27,417 nucleotides of DNA from Davidsoniella eucalypti (Eukaryota > Ascomycota > Sordariomycetes > Microascales > Ceratocystidaceae), in assembly GCA_004009845.1 (NCBI GenBank), contig RMBW01000210.1, positions 10,599 through 38,015 on the forward strand, in the 5' to 3' direction. The notes below the pieces were generated by a model. That model was not told the DNA's origin and searched no databases. It saw only the letters and a program-made list of their open reading frames with translations. The number at the start of each line of letters is the position of its first letter. Position 1 is the first letter of the stretch. This document shows positions 17,750-26,762 of the stretch, in pieces. The position numbers and the translations under genes were made by a program.

Positions 17750-19675
17750 TACCGCAAGGCAGCCCAATCTCCCCTATTCTGTTCTTGATTTATTCGAGAC
17801 TTATACACATCAACATCCCCAAATCCATCCAAGTTCATGGCATTCAGCTCTCATACATTGATGATATTCTGATTACGGTGGCTTCCAAAAGCTTTGCGAG
17901 AAATTGCAGAGCCCTAGAGGCCATCGTTGAAGATCTCACCAGGCAAGCCGACGATAGTTCCGTCGAGTTTGAGAGCTCCAAGACTGAGCTTCTGCATTTA
18001 ACAAGGAGTAAAGCAGTAAGCAATGAACACATAGACGTCCTAGGGACGACAATACATCCAACAGAGAAGATCAAGTGGCTAGGAATATGGCTAGACTGTC
18101 AGCTGAATTTCAGCGAGCATGTCCAAGACAGAACCCTTAAAGCAACCAGAACCCTAATGGGAATTCAACGGATTTCGCGGAAGTATAGCGGTCTAAGTGC
18201 GAAAGCAACTAGACAGTTATACCAAGCTGTGATTCGTCCTATCATGGAGTACGGTTCGATCCTCTGGTGGACCAAAATGAAGCCCATTTCCCTCAAGAAA
18301 CACCTTGAAAAAGTACAAAGTTTGGCGATTTCCATGATGCTTGGCACCTACAAGCAGGCTCCGAAAAGGGCTTGTGAAATAGAGGCTGGCATTAAACCAG
18401 TTGAGATCAACTTGGAATGGAATAACCTCAAGTACGGAACAAGACTTCTACAATTCCCTAAACACCACCCCATACGTCATTGCGCCCAACCCACCAAGGA
18501 CCATCTGAACTCGGAGTCTGACTTTGAGTCTCTTGGTATCTTGGGTCCCTACAAATTGAAGCGAGAGTCACAAGTGCAAGCAATTGCCGTGGACATCAAG
18601 TACCTGATACCTTTCAAGGCACTTCAGCGAGCTAAAATTGTATGGGAGGCACCATGGGCCAAACGTACCCCAATCACAACACACATTCCAATGGTCAAAA
18701 AAGAAGAAGCAAAGGAAATCCACCTGGCAACCCTAGCAACCCTATGGTTGGGCGAAGCCTATTGTCTGTACTGACGGGTCTATGGAGGGTGACAAATCCT
18801 CCTATGCCTTTGTCGATATGGATAATAACACGGTGCGATTTCAAGAGGCAAATGCCTTGGGGCCTTACACTGAGGTTGCAGACTGCGAAAGCTATGCAAT
18901 CTACAGAGCCCTTTGCTACGTTCGAAAACTGCCACTACGGAAACGAGTCCTGATCTTTGTCGATAGCCAAGCTGCCATCCAAAGAGTACGGAAGCCTGGT
19001 ATATTCACGAACCTCATAGAGAAGCTAAACCTGCAGAACCTCGACACCAGTATAGAAATACACTGGTGCCCTGGACATGTAGGAATAGAAGGAAATGAGA
19101 TAGTGGATAAGCTTGCAAAGGAGGCTCTTGAAAAAGGAGTATGCACCTCTATCGCAACCACTGGGTATATCAAAAAAAAGATCAAAGAGAACATCTTCAA
19201 CCTCTGGGACGCACTAATCAACCGTGATATCGACAAACTTGGGAATCACTATCGGTCTCTTGGTAAGACAGGAGTGAGTGATCTGAAACCGATTGAGGGC
19301 GAGAAGAGGCTGACAACAGCCTACTATCAACTTCTAACGGGGAAGGGCGCTTACCTGCCGTATCTAAAGACCATAGGCAAGGTATCGAGTAGCATGTGTC
19401 GTCATTGTCAGCTGGACATTGAAACTATTCAGCACTTGGTGTTGGACTGTGATATGTGGCTTGAGCAAAGGCAAGAGTTGAAAGACGTTTGCGATGGTGA
19501 GATAAAGATGGAAGACTTATTTAGTAAGGCGAAGCACCAGCAAGCCTTGCTAGTATTTCTGAAAAAAACAGGAATAGGGGGGAGAAACTGGGGTCGAGTT
19601 GAGGAAGTGACCAACGATGGTGCTGCCGGTGAGGGTGAACCAGTCGCACTTCGTGATGATTTGTGGTGTTGTTGA
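17750..19675 (+). pseudogene. LINE ORF2 C-terminal part with a frameshift
   Basis: Encodes RT from motif B through YIDD, RNase H and the C-terminal CCHC knuckle. A two-base deletion near 18770 (GTACTGAC where other copies have GTACACTGAC) breaks the frame exactly at the first RNase H aspartate, so the upstream part stops at 18774 and the rest is open to TGA at 19675. The endonuclease and the N-terminal half of the RT are missing. Confidence 0.88.
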
Positions 19676-19833
19676 TTTTCTTTGTGTTTTTCCTTATGTT
19701 TTTTATGTTTTGTGTTATGTTTCTATTTGTTTTCTGTTATGTTTTTATTGTTTTATTTGCTTTTATTTTACATCTTCATAGCTCTTTAGCTCCATAAGAT
19801 TAATGAATTAAAAAAAAAAAAAAAAAAAAAAAA
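17750..19833 (+). mobile_element. 5'-truncated Tad1-like LINE (RT to 3' end)
   Basis: Starts inside the RT domain at CCGCAAGGCAGCCC (motif B, PQGSP) and continues to a normal 3' UTR (19676-19809) and a 24-base poly(A) tail (19810-19833). It follows the previous LINE's poly(A) directly and in the same orientation. The right end abuts a minus-strand LINE ORF1. Confidence 0.9.
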
Positions 19834-20062
19834 GCCGAGGGGGCGCAGTTTTGCAAGCCACGTGGTCTTGGTTGAGAGCAGGTGGCGCTTGGCCGTCTCA
19901 CTGCAGCATTTAATCATGACATTGTTTTTCCGTGAGGTCCAAACCTCAATGGCCTTCATCTTTCCGTCATAGTTAACCAAGTCACGTATGTGCTTGGGGG
20001 AAGGAATCTTGCCACCACCGATAAGCATCAGCGTGGTGCTCTGTGTAGTCTTAACAGAGGTG
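19834..20062 (-). pseudogene. LINE ORF1 (family A) fragment, left part, interrupted by the gypsy element
   Basis: Minus-strand ORF1 segment that encodes SVKTTQST through GGGKIPSPKHIRDLV to LAKLRPLG, where it is cut by the poly(A) of the plus-strand LINE. At 20062 it is interrupted by the gypsy insertion and continues at 26763. Its frame is open. Confidence 0.85.
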
Positions 20063-20067
20063 GTTGG
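20063..20067. repeat. Target-site duplication GTTGG (left)
   Basis: GTTGG directly before the TG of the left LTR; the identical 5 bp follow the CA of the right LTR at 26758-26762. A 5-bp duplication is typical of Ty3/gypsy integrases and shows both ends belong to one insertion event. Confidence 0.92.
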
Positions 20068-20246
20068 TGAGACGATATACGAGGATTTGCAAGGAAAAAT
20101 GGTCGTAAAAGTGGATTGAATTGAGACCGATGAGGGAGAAAGAGAAACTAAGACTAAACTACGAGGGAATCGGTCCCTATTTATGTCAAAGTCAAGTAGG
20201 GCCAAGGCATGACTTGGCCAATACTGATGGGCCTTAGACCCTTACA
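20068..20246 (-). repeat. Gypsy 3' LTR (179 bp)
   Basis: On the plus strand it begins TGAGACGATATACG and ends GACCCTTACA. It matches the right LTR except for three substitutions clustered near 20107-20113. It lies next to the polypurine tract on its sense-upstream side. Confidence 0.92.
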
Positions 20247-20250
20247 ATAG

Positions 20251-20264
20251 TCTCCCCCCCCACC
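20251..20264 (-). other. Polypurine tract of the gypsy element
   Basis: In the sense direction GGTGGGGGGGGAGA lies four bases (CTAT) before the 3' LTR. A purine-only tract at this spot primes plus-strand DNA synthesis in LTR elements. The four-base gap to the LTR is slightly unusual. Confidence 0.65.
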
Positions 20265-20535
20265 GGCAGAAAAAATTTACTAATTTTACAACAAAAACCC
20301 ATAAAAACTCCTTCAAACAACCAATATAATATGACAAATAACAGAAAACAAGATGAGCCATGGTAACAATCCAATAAAACAAAAATAACACTTTCCAAAC
20401 AGGGTAAAGATACCGGAAGCGGTAGGCGCTAGGGGGCGCAAGCGGTCGTCGTGGCGCAGTGATGTGCAGCACAGCCTCCAATCGGGGAGGATTGCGTGTG
20501 TCGAGGGTCACGCCGTAGCCCTTGTCGGATCTGCT
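20265..20535 (-). other. Gypsy 3' untranslated region
   Basis: About 270 bases between the pol stop and the polypurine tract, AT-rich near the LTR. A short hydrophobic open frame runs through it (20511 to 20242, entering the LTR), but it has no start context or recognisable family and is probably chance. I see no envelope gene. Confidence 0.6.
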
Positions 20536-21334
20536 CTACGACAATAACCAGGCAGTGTACAGAGACTGGACAGTAATATCCCAGTTCTTCTTGGTTTTCT
20601 CCGTGAAGATGCGCCAGGCAACAGTGTCTTCCACGTGTTCCAGAGGTTCCCACGTCGCATCTTGGTAGCCTAGCCATTTGACGAGGGCTTGCTTGTGACC
20701 TCGGGAAGTGCGCTGTTTCAATATTGCCTCCACCCTGTACTCACCAGCCTCCAATGAGGGGTCTTCAAGCGCTTCCCTAGCCGTGATTGCGACAGGCTCA
20801 TCGTCCTGAATTTCCTGAGATGGCAAGGGGTTGTTTGGGGCGCGTCGGATGAGGCTCACATGGAAGACTGGGTGAATATCCGAGGGTACGTTCAGGCGAA
20901 CGTTATGGCTGCCTACAACTTCCAGGACAGTGTACCGTCTAGCTAGCCAGTCTAGCTTCTTTGAAGGCCTTTCCGTAGTCAGGTGCTTCGTGTTTAGGTA
21001 AACTAGGTCTCCTACTTTGAAACTTTCAGAGGGCTGGCGAAGACGGTTAGCACTGTTCTCCTGGTGTTCTTGGGCGGCTGCCATGGCGACAATAGCGAAC
21101 TGGGTGGCATCACTTAGCTTTGCTAACCAATCCTGGGCCCCGCGTACTGGAGACTTATTCGAGGCTGGGGGCCCTTGTACAGATGGTTCGATAATGTCGA
21201 CGTTAAAACCGTGGGTCATGAAGAAAGGAGAGAGGCCTGTAGCGGAAGAGATCCTGTTGTTTAGGGCGAGTTGCGCTTGAGGCAGCAAGGAGGCCCAGTC
21301 GTCCTGGGCAAAGGAACAGAAATTGCGCAGGTAT

Positions 21335-21339
21335 GTCTC
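21335..21339. repeat. Target-site duplication GTCTC (left) of the solo LTR
   Basis: GTCTC flanks the solo LTR on both sides (21335-21339 and 21519-21523). This shows a genuine integration into the gypsy integrase and exact LTR ends. Confidence 0.9.
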
Positions 21340-21518
21340 TGTAAGGGTCTAAGGCCCTGGTTGGTTCGGCTAAGCTTGATCTAAGCCTAAGCAAAACGGT
21401 TATAAATAGGGACGTCTTCCCGCCGTTATGCCAACAGATAATAGTCCTTCTCTCCATCGGCCACAATCTAATCACCCTTTCTAAGATTGTTGGCCTCGTC
21501 CCTCCTTAGATCCTCTCA
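21340..21518 (+). repeat. Solo LTR (179 bp) of a related gypsy family, inside the integrase
   Basis: Begins TGTAAGGGTCTAAGGCCC and ends TCCTCTCA. The start is identical to the sense-strand start of the host element's LTR, and both carry ATAAATAGGGAC, a probable TATA box. The middle is quite different. The length equals the host LTR. No internal region is present, so the full element was probably lost by LTR-LTR recombination. Its orientation is opposite to the host element. Confidence 0.88.
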
Positions 21519-24359
21519 GTCTCAATCTCCTGATTACTGCGTTCTTGGCTGCCATCCGTCTGCGGATGGAACGCTGTGGACAGGCGACGCTGAATGCCGA
21601 ACCGGCGACATACTTCTCCCCAGAATAATTGAGCAAATTGAGGCCCTCTGTCGGAGACAATTGCTTGAGGAAAACCGTGGTGCGAGAAAACATGGATTAG
21701 CAAGGCTTCAGCGGTGGCTTGTGCGGTTGTAGACGACATAGGGATCAGGATTTGGGACTTAGACAGGCGGTCGGTGACACCCAGAATGGAAGTATAGCCC
21801 GAAGAGGTAGGTAGTGGTCCAATAAAGTCCATTGCTAGTTCAGCCCAGGGTCTAGACGGTACAGGCAGAGGTTTCAATAGACCGCGCTTCTGTTCTCGCC
21901 AGATCTTGCTCTTGCCGCAAGAAGAGCAGTTGGACACGAATCGTCGGACGTCGTTAGTCAGGCCAGGCCAGGCATACTCGCGCGATACGAGATCACGAGT
22001 GATTGCTCTTCCTGGGTGTCCGGCCAGAGTAGAGTCGTGAATTTGCTGGATGATCTTGGTTCTCAGGGGTTCGTAATATGGGACCCAAAGTCTATCACGC
22101 CAGCGCAGCAGTCCGTCTTGGTCAACCTTACATTCGCTCATCTGCCATTGCAGACCCCAGTCGGCGGGGAACGAGCGGGCTTCGTCTCGTACTAATTTAC
22201 GAGCCAGCCACCAGCGGTTATTATTGGCAAGGGCTTGGTTCCATAGGTCAGTCATCTCGGGATCAGCGAAAGGGGATGATACTACTTCTCTAGTTGCGTT
22301 ATCGTCAGTCGGCGCATCCTTGTCTGGCTCCTGAGCCCAAACTGCGCCAATTACTACCAGGTCATTGCTCGCCTCACTCTTCTCGAGGAGTTGATGCACA
22401 CGACTAGCCAGCCTATCGTCTTTTTCGTCGGCTGGCATGTCCTGGTCCCTTCTTGAAAGGGCGTCTGGTACAACTTGCTCGGTGCCTGGGCGATGGCGCA
22501 GGCAGAAGCTGAAGTCAGAGAGCTCATATCCCCAGCGACGCTGTCTCTCGGCAAGCGTCCTCTTAGTGCGAAAGTACTCCAGATTACGGTGGTCAGTGTA
22601 TACCACAAAGTCAACCCCTAGGAGGAAATGGCGCCATTCTCGAATGGACCAGTAAATAGCCAACATCTCCTTGTCGTGAATCGGGTAATTGGCTTCCGGG
22701 GGAGTAAGTTTGCGCGAGAGGAAGGCGATGGGGTGCATAAGGCCATCATCGCCTCGCTGGGATAATTCTGCTCCTAAGGCGTAACCAGACGAGTCGGCGG
22801 TCAGTACAGTTTCTTTCAGGGGGTCAAAAGGAGTCAGAACAGGGGGAGTAAGGAAGGCTTTCTTAACTTCGGCAAAAGAGTGAGCGCAGGCATCAGACCA
22901 TACGAAAGGGGTGTCCTTCTTGGTTAACCCTACCAGAGGCGCCATTAATTCTGACAGTCGAGGCACAAAATCTCTGTAGAAATTCACGAAGCCAATAAAC
23001 CCGCGTAAACCTTTCAATGTCGTAGGTGGTTTCCATTCACGAATCGCTAGGGTTTTCTCGGGGTCAGCCTTGATACCAATACCTGGGCCGACTATGAATC
23101 CGAGGAACTTAATCTCCTTAGCCAGAAAGTGACACTTGCGCAAGTCGAGTTGGAGGCCGGCTTGATCGAGTGCATGGACGATCTCGAGCACTAGTTGTCT
23201 ATGCTCCTCCTCAGTACCGCTGGAGTAAATATCCACGTCATCGATATAAGCGCTGCAGCTAATACCCAGCCATTTCCGAAGGACCGAGTTGATGTAGCGT
23301 TGGAAAGCGGCAGGGGCATTGGTCAGACCGAAAGGGATGACGTTCCATTCGAAGGCCCCTAGGGGAGTCCGAAAAGCGGTTAACTCCTCATAGCCAGGGG
23401 CTATACGAATACGATGAAAGGCAGCAATGACATCTACCTTGGACACCCACTTGGCTTCCGAAATTTGCCGCAGGGTGTCATGGCTAAGGGGTAAGGGGTA
23501 TGAGTCCTTTTTGGAAATAGCGTTGACTGCGCGGTAGTCTACGCAGAAACGAATTCCACCTCCAGGTTTCTTTACAAATAGCACTGGAGAGCCCACTTCA
23601 GACTTTGTGTCCTTTATCCATTTAGTAGCCAGTAGTTCCGTCAGCGTCTTCTGCATCACCAACAACTCTGCGCGAGACAACGGGTACAGCGATTGTATAG
23701 GTAACGTCTTTCCCTCCAGCAGCTCGATCTTCAAGTCCACTCCAGGCCGGTGCGGCGGGAGGTCCTTGGACGCTTTTGCCTCGAAGGCAGAGGCTACGGG
23801 TCTTAACCACTCAGGTAGTGGCGGTCTCTCCTGTTCCTTTTGCGCTAATGCTCTGTTGACGTCCTCCAGCGTAATACGGAAGATGGCGAGGTCGTCGTCG
23901 TTGTCGCAAAGGGCATGAAATTCGTCGGGAGTAAGTTCTTCGGCTGTAGGTACTTCAATCTGCCCGGAACGAGGGTGCAAGTGCACGTCGTGGTTGATGA
24001 GCCAGCGTTGACCGAGTATCAGGTCTTCGGTCTGGCCGGGGACGACGTAGGCCCATATGTCCTCGTGGTGGTCGGGCAAGTGTAGGTGAACTGGGCGATT
24101 TGGGTGATGACGGGAGGACTGGTTTGCGATGCAGCGAGTGATACCTTACGAGGTTCGATGGGTAATGTCTTCGTGGCGTAGGCGAGTAGGCGCGGGGGCA
24201 CGACGGCGAGGCAGAGACAGCCACTGTCGACGAGAGCCTTCGTAGAAAAGGTATTCATAGATAAATCTAGATACGTTCCCTTAGCTCCCATCTCTAATCT
24301 AACTATCTGTTCGCCTTCCATCGTATCCTCCTTACCAGGGCGCGACTTGTCCTGGTCAC

Positions 24360-26263
24360 CTAAAAATCCATCAAATCATCCTCATCAGTGGCCGGGCGGT
24401 GCGTGTTGGTAGAGGCCACCACGGCGGTGCTTTCGGACGAGGGCAGCAGGCGATCCATCATCAGGTGGTCCGTTTTCGCAAGTTCTTCACGTACCGCGGG
24501 GCGGACTTCATCGCGTATGGCCGTCTTCACAGCGCTGTTGATTGCGTTGACCAGCACCTTGTTCGTCTTGGGTCCGTGTAAGGTTCTGCGAGAGGGGCAT
24601 TGGTTGGCGATGTGCCCGGGCTGTGAGCAGATGAAGCAGACTCCTTCTCGAAACATGCGATTGCGTTCAGCAGGGTTAGGACGTGGCCTATCATTGCGGG
24701 GTTGCTGAGTTTGACGAGGTGCGTTGTTACGTGAAGGGGGCTCGGCACGCGCTCTCCAGTTGTCGCTATCGCGGTAGTGGGTAGGACGCGAGGTCTTCTT
24801 CGTGTAAGGACCGTAGTAATCGTGGTGGCGGCTGAAATGGTCGAGCAGGCTCTCAGTGACTTCCCTGTAAGTAGGCAGGCTCCAGAGGATGGTGGTTTTG
24901 ACCACTAGCTCTTCCCGTGTGGCGCGACGTAGGAGGTCGATGAGCATGTCGTCGTCTTGCATACCTGCGGCCAGAGCTAACCCTTCGAAACGGTTGAAGA
25001 AGTCGAGGAATGATTCGTGGGACTCCTGGCGGGCACCAAAGAAAGCAGTGCGGGCTTGCGACTTACGGGCACGGCTGCGGAACATGAGGTCGAGTTTGTC
25101 TAGCAGCTTGTCGTATGAGCCGGGCTGTTCGCTAATGGAGACGAAGAATTCGTTGAGTTTGGCGCGTGTGTCGGTGCCCAGTCGGCTGAACAGGTAAGCA
25201 GTTCGGGCCAGCTCGTCGCCTATAGCTCGGCCATCGATTCGCATCTTGAAGACTGCTAGGGTTCGCCAGTTTTCATACTCTGCGTGAGTGCCTCCAAATT
25301 CGATAAGGTGAGGCTGAGATGGGCGGACGCGGCTACGGGATCTCGAACGTCTTCGGGTAGTGACGGCAGTAGTTGGGACAGGAGGCATGGCGGGAGCAGT
25401 GGGTTCAGTATGGTTGCCTATGACCAATTGGGACAGTAGCGAGACAGTGTCCTTCAATTCCCTAAGTTCATTGAGCAGTGCATTGTCGGCAGGCTGAGGG
25501 GCGCGTGAATGGGCAGGGCCAGGAGAACGCGTCGGCTGACGGCCACGGGATGGGGACGCGACGCGTGGCGGACAGACATTCCCATGCTTTCGGCCAGACG
25601 GGCCAAGTCAGAGTCGGGGAAGGGTGCTGGCTGACGAGGGGCGACGACGAGAATGGGTATCTACACCAGGGGCAAAGTGGGATAGGCTTCGAACAGAGGC
25701 AGCACGACTAATGGCACGGGTGTGAGTGGTCTCGTACGAGATTAGTTCCTCAGCTTCATATGCAGCGGCCCTTGGAGCGACTAGAGGAGCGCGGGAAGAG
25801 TGCACGGGGTTACCATCCTTATCACGCGGGGGAGAGCGTGGGATGCCGATGAAACAGGAGGAGAGGAGACGTGAGGATACGTGAGCACGAGCACGCGCTT
25901 CGCGGATTACGCGGTTACCACAGGCGACGTGGCCAACAAAGTCACCGGTGAAGGAGAGGTGGCCCAAGTTATCGTGAAAGTGTTCCTTATGGGCGAGGAC
26001 GTCGCGTGTGGAAGGGCAAAAGCCAAGGAGGGAGGCCAGACGGGCGCGCTCCTTGCGCTTGAATAGTGCGAGGTAACACCAGCCGGGTTTGCGCCAGGCG
26101 CGCTTCGTAGGTAGGTCAAGGGCGGACAAGATGTAGCCCTCAGCCGGTTCCTGGTTGGGGTTCAGGGTGAAAACACGCGCTAGGGCAAGTTATGCCAGGT
26201 GTGGTAGACGCAGCGGGTTAGGGTAGCAAGGAGACCCCAGAACAGAAATAGCAAGCCAGACAT
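24360..26263 (-). pseudogene. gag: Gypsy gag (capsid and nucleocapsid), with an upstream extension
   Basis: The structural protein of the virus-like particle. The well-supported part is open from 25607 to the stop at 24360: a charged linker, a retrotransposon capsid region (GTHAEYENWRTLAVF, LNEFFVSISE, SHESFLDFFNRFEGLA) and a CX2CX4HX4C zinc knuckle (CFICSQPGHIANQC, near 24600-24640). A UGA at 25608-25610 separates it from a further ~190 codons in the same frame (to about 26181) that I cannot assign to a family. That segment has no ATG. The nearest is at 26263 in another frame, encoding a short hydrophobic start (MSGLLFLFWGLLATL) that ends at 26180. A lost base would join the two. The start is therefore uncertain. 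Confidence 0.72.
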
Positions 26264-26288
26264 GGTGACTTGGACGTGTGCGAGAAGC

Positions 26289-26547
26289 GGGCGAGCGGAC
26301 GGATAAGGCAGGTGCAATAGGGCAAGCAAACGGCTTGGACAGGACGAATAGAGGCAAGCAAACGGCTTGGACAAAGGGAGAAATCAAGCGGTCGGCTTGT
26401 ACAGGAAAAGGGGCAAGCGGACGGCTTGGACAGGAAGAGAGGCAAGCGGACGGCTTGGACAACAGAGAGGGCAAGCGGACGGCTTGGACGGAAGAGAGGG
26501 CAAGCAGACGGCTTGGACAGAAAAGAGGGCAAGCAGACGGCTTGGAC
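26289..26547. repeat. Tandem repeat of short hairpins in the gypsy leader
   Basis: About eight units of 29-32 bp (plus one degenerate unit near 26289) with the core CAAGCGGACGGCTTGGAC and a purine-rich spacer. Each core holds the inverted repeat CAAGC...GCTTG around a 5-base loop. The stem is constant in every unit while the loop varies (GGACG, AAACG, AGACG, GGTCG). The array lies between the primer site and gag, the place where LTR elements keep packaging or dimerisation signals. The function here is inferred. Confidence 0.85.
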
Positions 26548-26565
26548 AACAAAAACTTAAGAGTT

Positions 26566-26576
26566 ATCGGTCTCAA
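26566..26576 (-). promoter_or_regulatory. Self-complementary primer-binding site (Tf1/sushi type)
   Basis: Two bases inside the 5' LTR the sense strand reads TTGAGACCGAT. This is the exact 11-nt reverse complement of ATCGGTCTCAA inside the LTR (sense, 26642-26632). No tRNA-type TGG site is seen. In Tf1 and sushi-like elements the first ~11 nt of the mRNA fold back onto such a site and prime minus-strand synthesis. Confidence 0.75.
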
Positions 26577-26578
26577 AA

Positions 26579-26757
26579 TGAGACGATATACGAGGATTTG
26601 CAAGGAAAAATGGTCGTAAAGATGAATTGAATTGAGACCGATGAGGGAGAAAGAGAAACTAAGACTAAACTACGAGGGAATCGGTCCCTATTTATGTCAA
26701 AGTCAAGTAGGGCCAAGGCATGACTTGGCCAATACTGATGGGCCTTAGACCCTTACA
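26579..26757 (-). repeat. Gypsy 5' LTR (179 bp)
   Basis: Sense-strand promoter LTR, TG...CA, nearly identical to the LTR at 20068-20246. The predicted RNA start (26642) divides it into about 115 nt of U3 and about 64 nt of R-U5. Confidence 0.92.
26642..26696 (-). promoter_or_regulatory. Predicted gypsy promoter: TATA box and transcription start
   Basis: Sense CATAAATAG (26696-26688) lies about 46-54 nt upstream of the predicted mRNA 5' end at 26642. The start is inferred because self-priming requires the RNA to begin with the sequence complementary to the primer site. The same TATA block occurs in the solo LTR (near 21401). Confidence 0.5.
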
Positions 26758-26762
26758 GTTGG
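26758..26762. repeat. Target-site duplication GTTGG (right)
   Basis: Matches 20063-20067 exactly and follows the CA end of the right LTR. Removing the element and one copy restores a continuous LINE ORF1 sequence. Confidence 0.92.

Larger units (their letters stand above)
20536..24321 (-). pseudogene. pol: Gypsy pol: protease, RT, RNase H, integrase, chromodomain (broken)
   Basis: Polyprotein that matures the particle, copies the RNA and integrates the cDNA. The protease shows ALVDSG near 24230. The frame slips by one base near 24092, then continues through RT (catalytic AYIDD near 23240), RNase H (TADSSG near 22795, TDHRN near 22580) and integrase. The integrase has an HHCC finger (HDSTLAGHPG with CSSC), core Asp in MDFIGP (21830) and SDRGP (21645), and Glu in QERSNQ near 21540. 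A solo LTR then interrupts at 21518. Skipping it and one 5-bp duplication restores the frame to the end. The last ~50 residues before the tail form a chromodomain (EYRVEAIL, VKWLGY, TWEPLE), which in chromoviruses steers integration to marked chromatin. The ATG at 24321 is a possible start, but expression from gag by frameshift is also possible. Confidence 0.9.
20068..26757 (-). mobile_element. Ty3/gypsy chromovirus (Tf1/sushi-like), complete but inactivated
   Basis: A 6.7-kb LTR retrotransposon bounded by TG...CA LTRs and a perfect 5-bp duplication. Order in the sense direction: 5' LTR, self-priming site, hairpin repeat leader, gag, protease, RT, RNase H, integrase with C-terminal chromodomain, polypurine tract, 3' LTR. 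The two LTRs differ at about three of 179 positions, so the insertion is recent. It sits inside a LINE ORF1. It is disabled by a frame break and a UGA in gag, a one-base frame break in the protease, and a solo LTR in the integrase. Confidence 0.92.

Noticed and set aside
20242..20511. Short hydrophobic frame between pol and the 3' LTR as a possible envelope gene
   Set aside because: It is only 89 codons, runs into the LTR, has no signal peptide or known motif, and chromoviruses normally lack env.
21017..21280. Plus-strand frames opposite the integrase and gag (for example 21017-21280, 23607-23918, 24388-24708)
   Set aside because: All are antisense shadows of gypsy gag-pol coding sequence with no start context or family resemblance.
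26289..26547. Regularly spaced repeats that look like a small CRISPR array
   Set aside because: Spacers are only about 12 nt and purine-rich, the repeats degenerate, and the array lies inside a eukaryotic retrotransposon leader with no cas genes.
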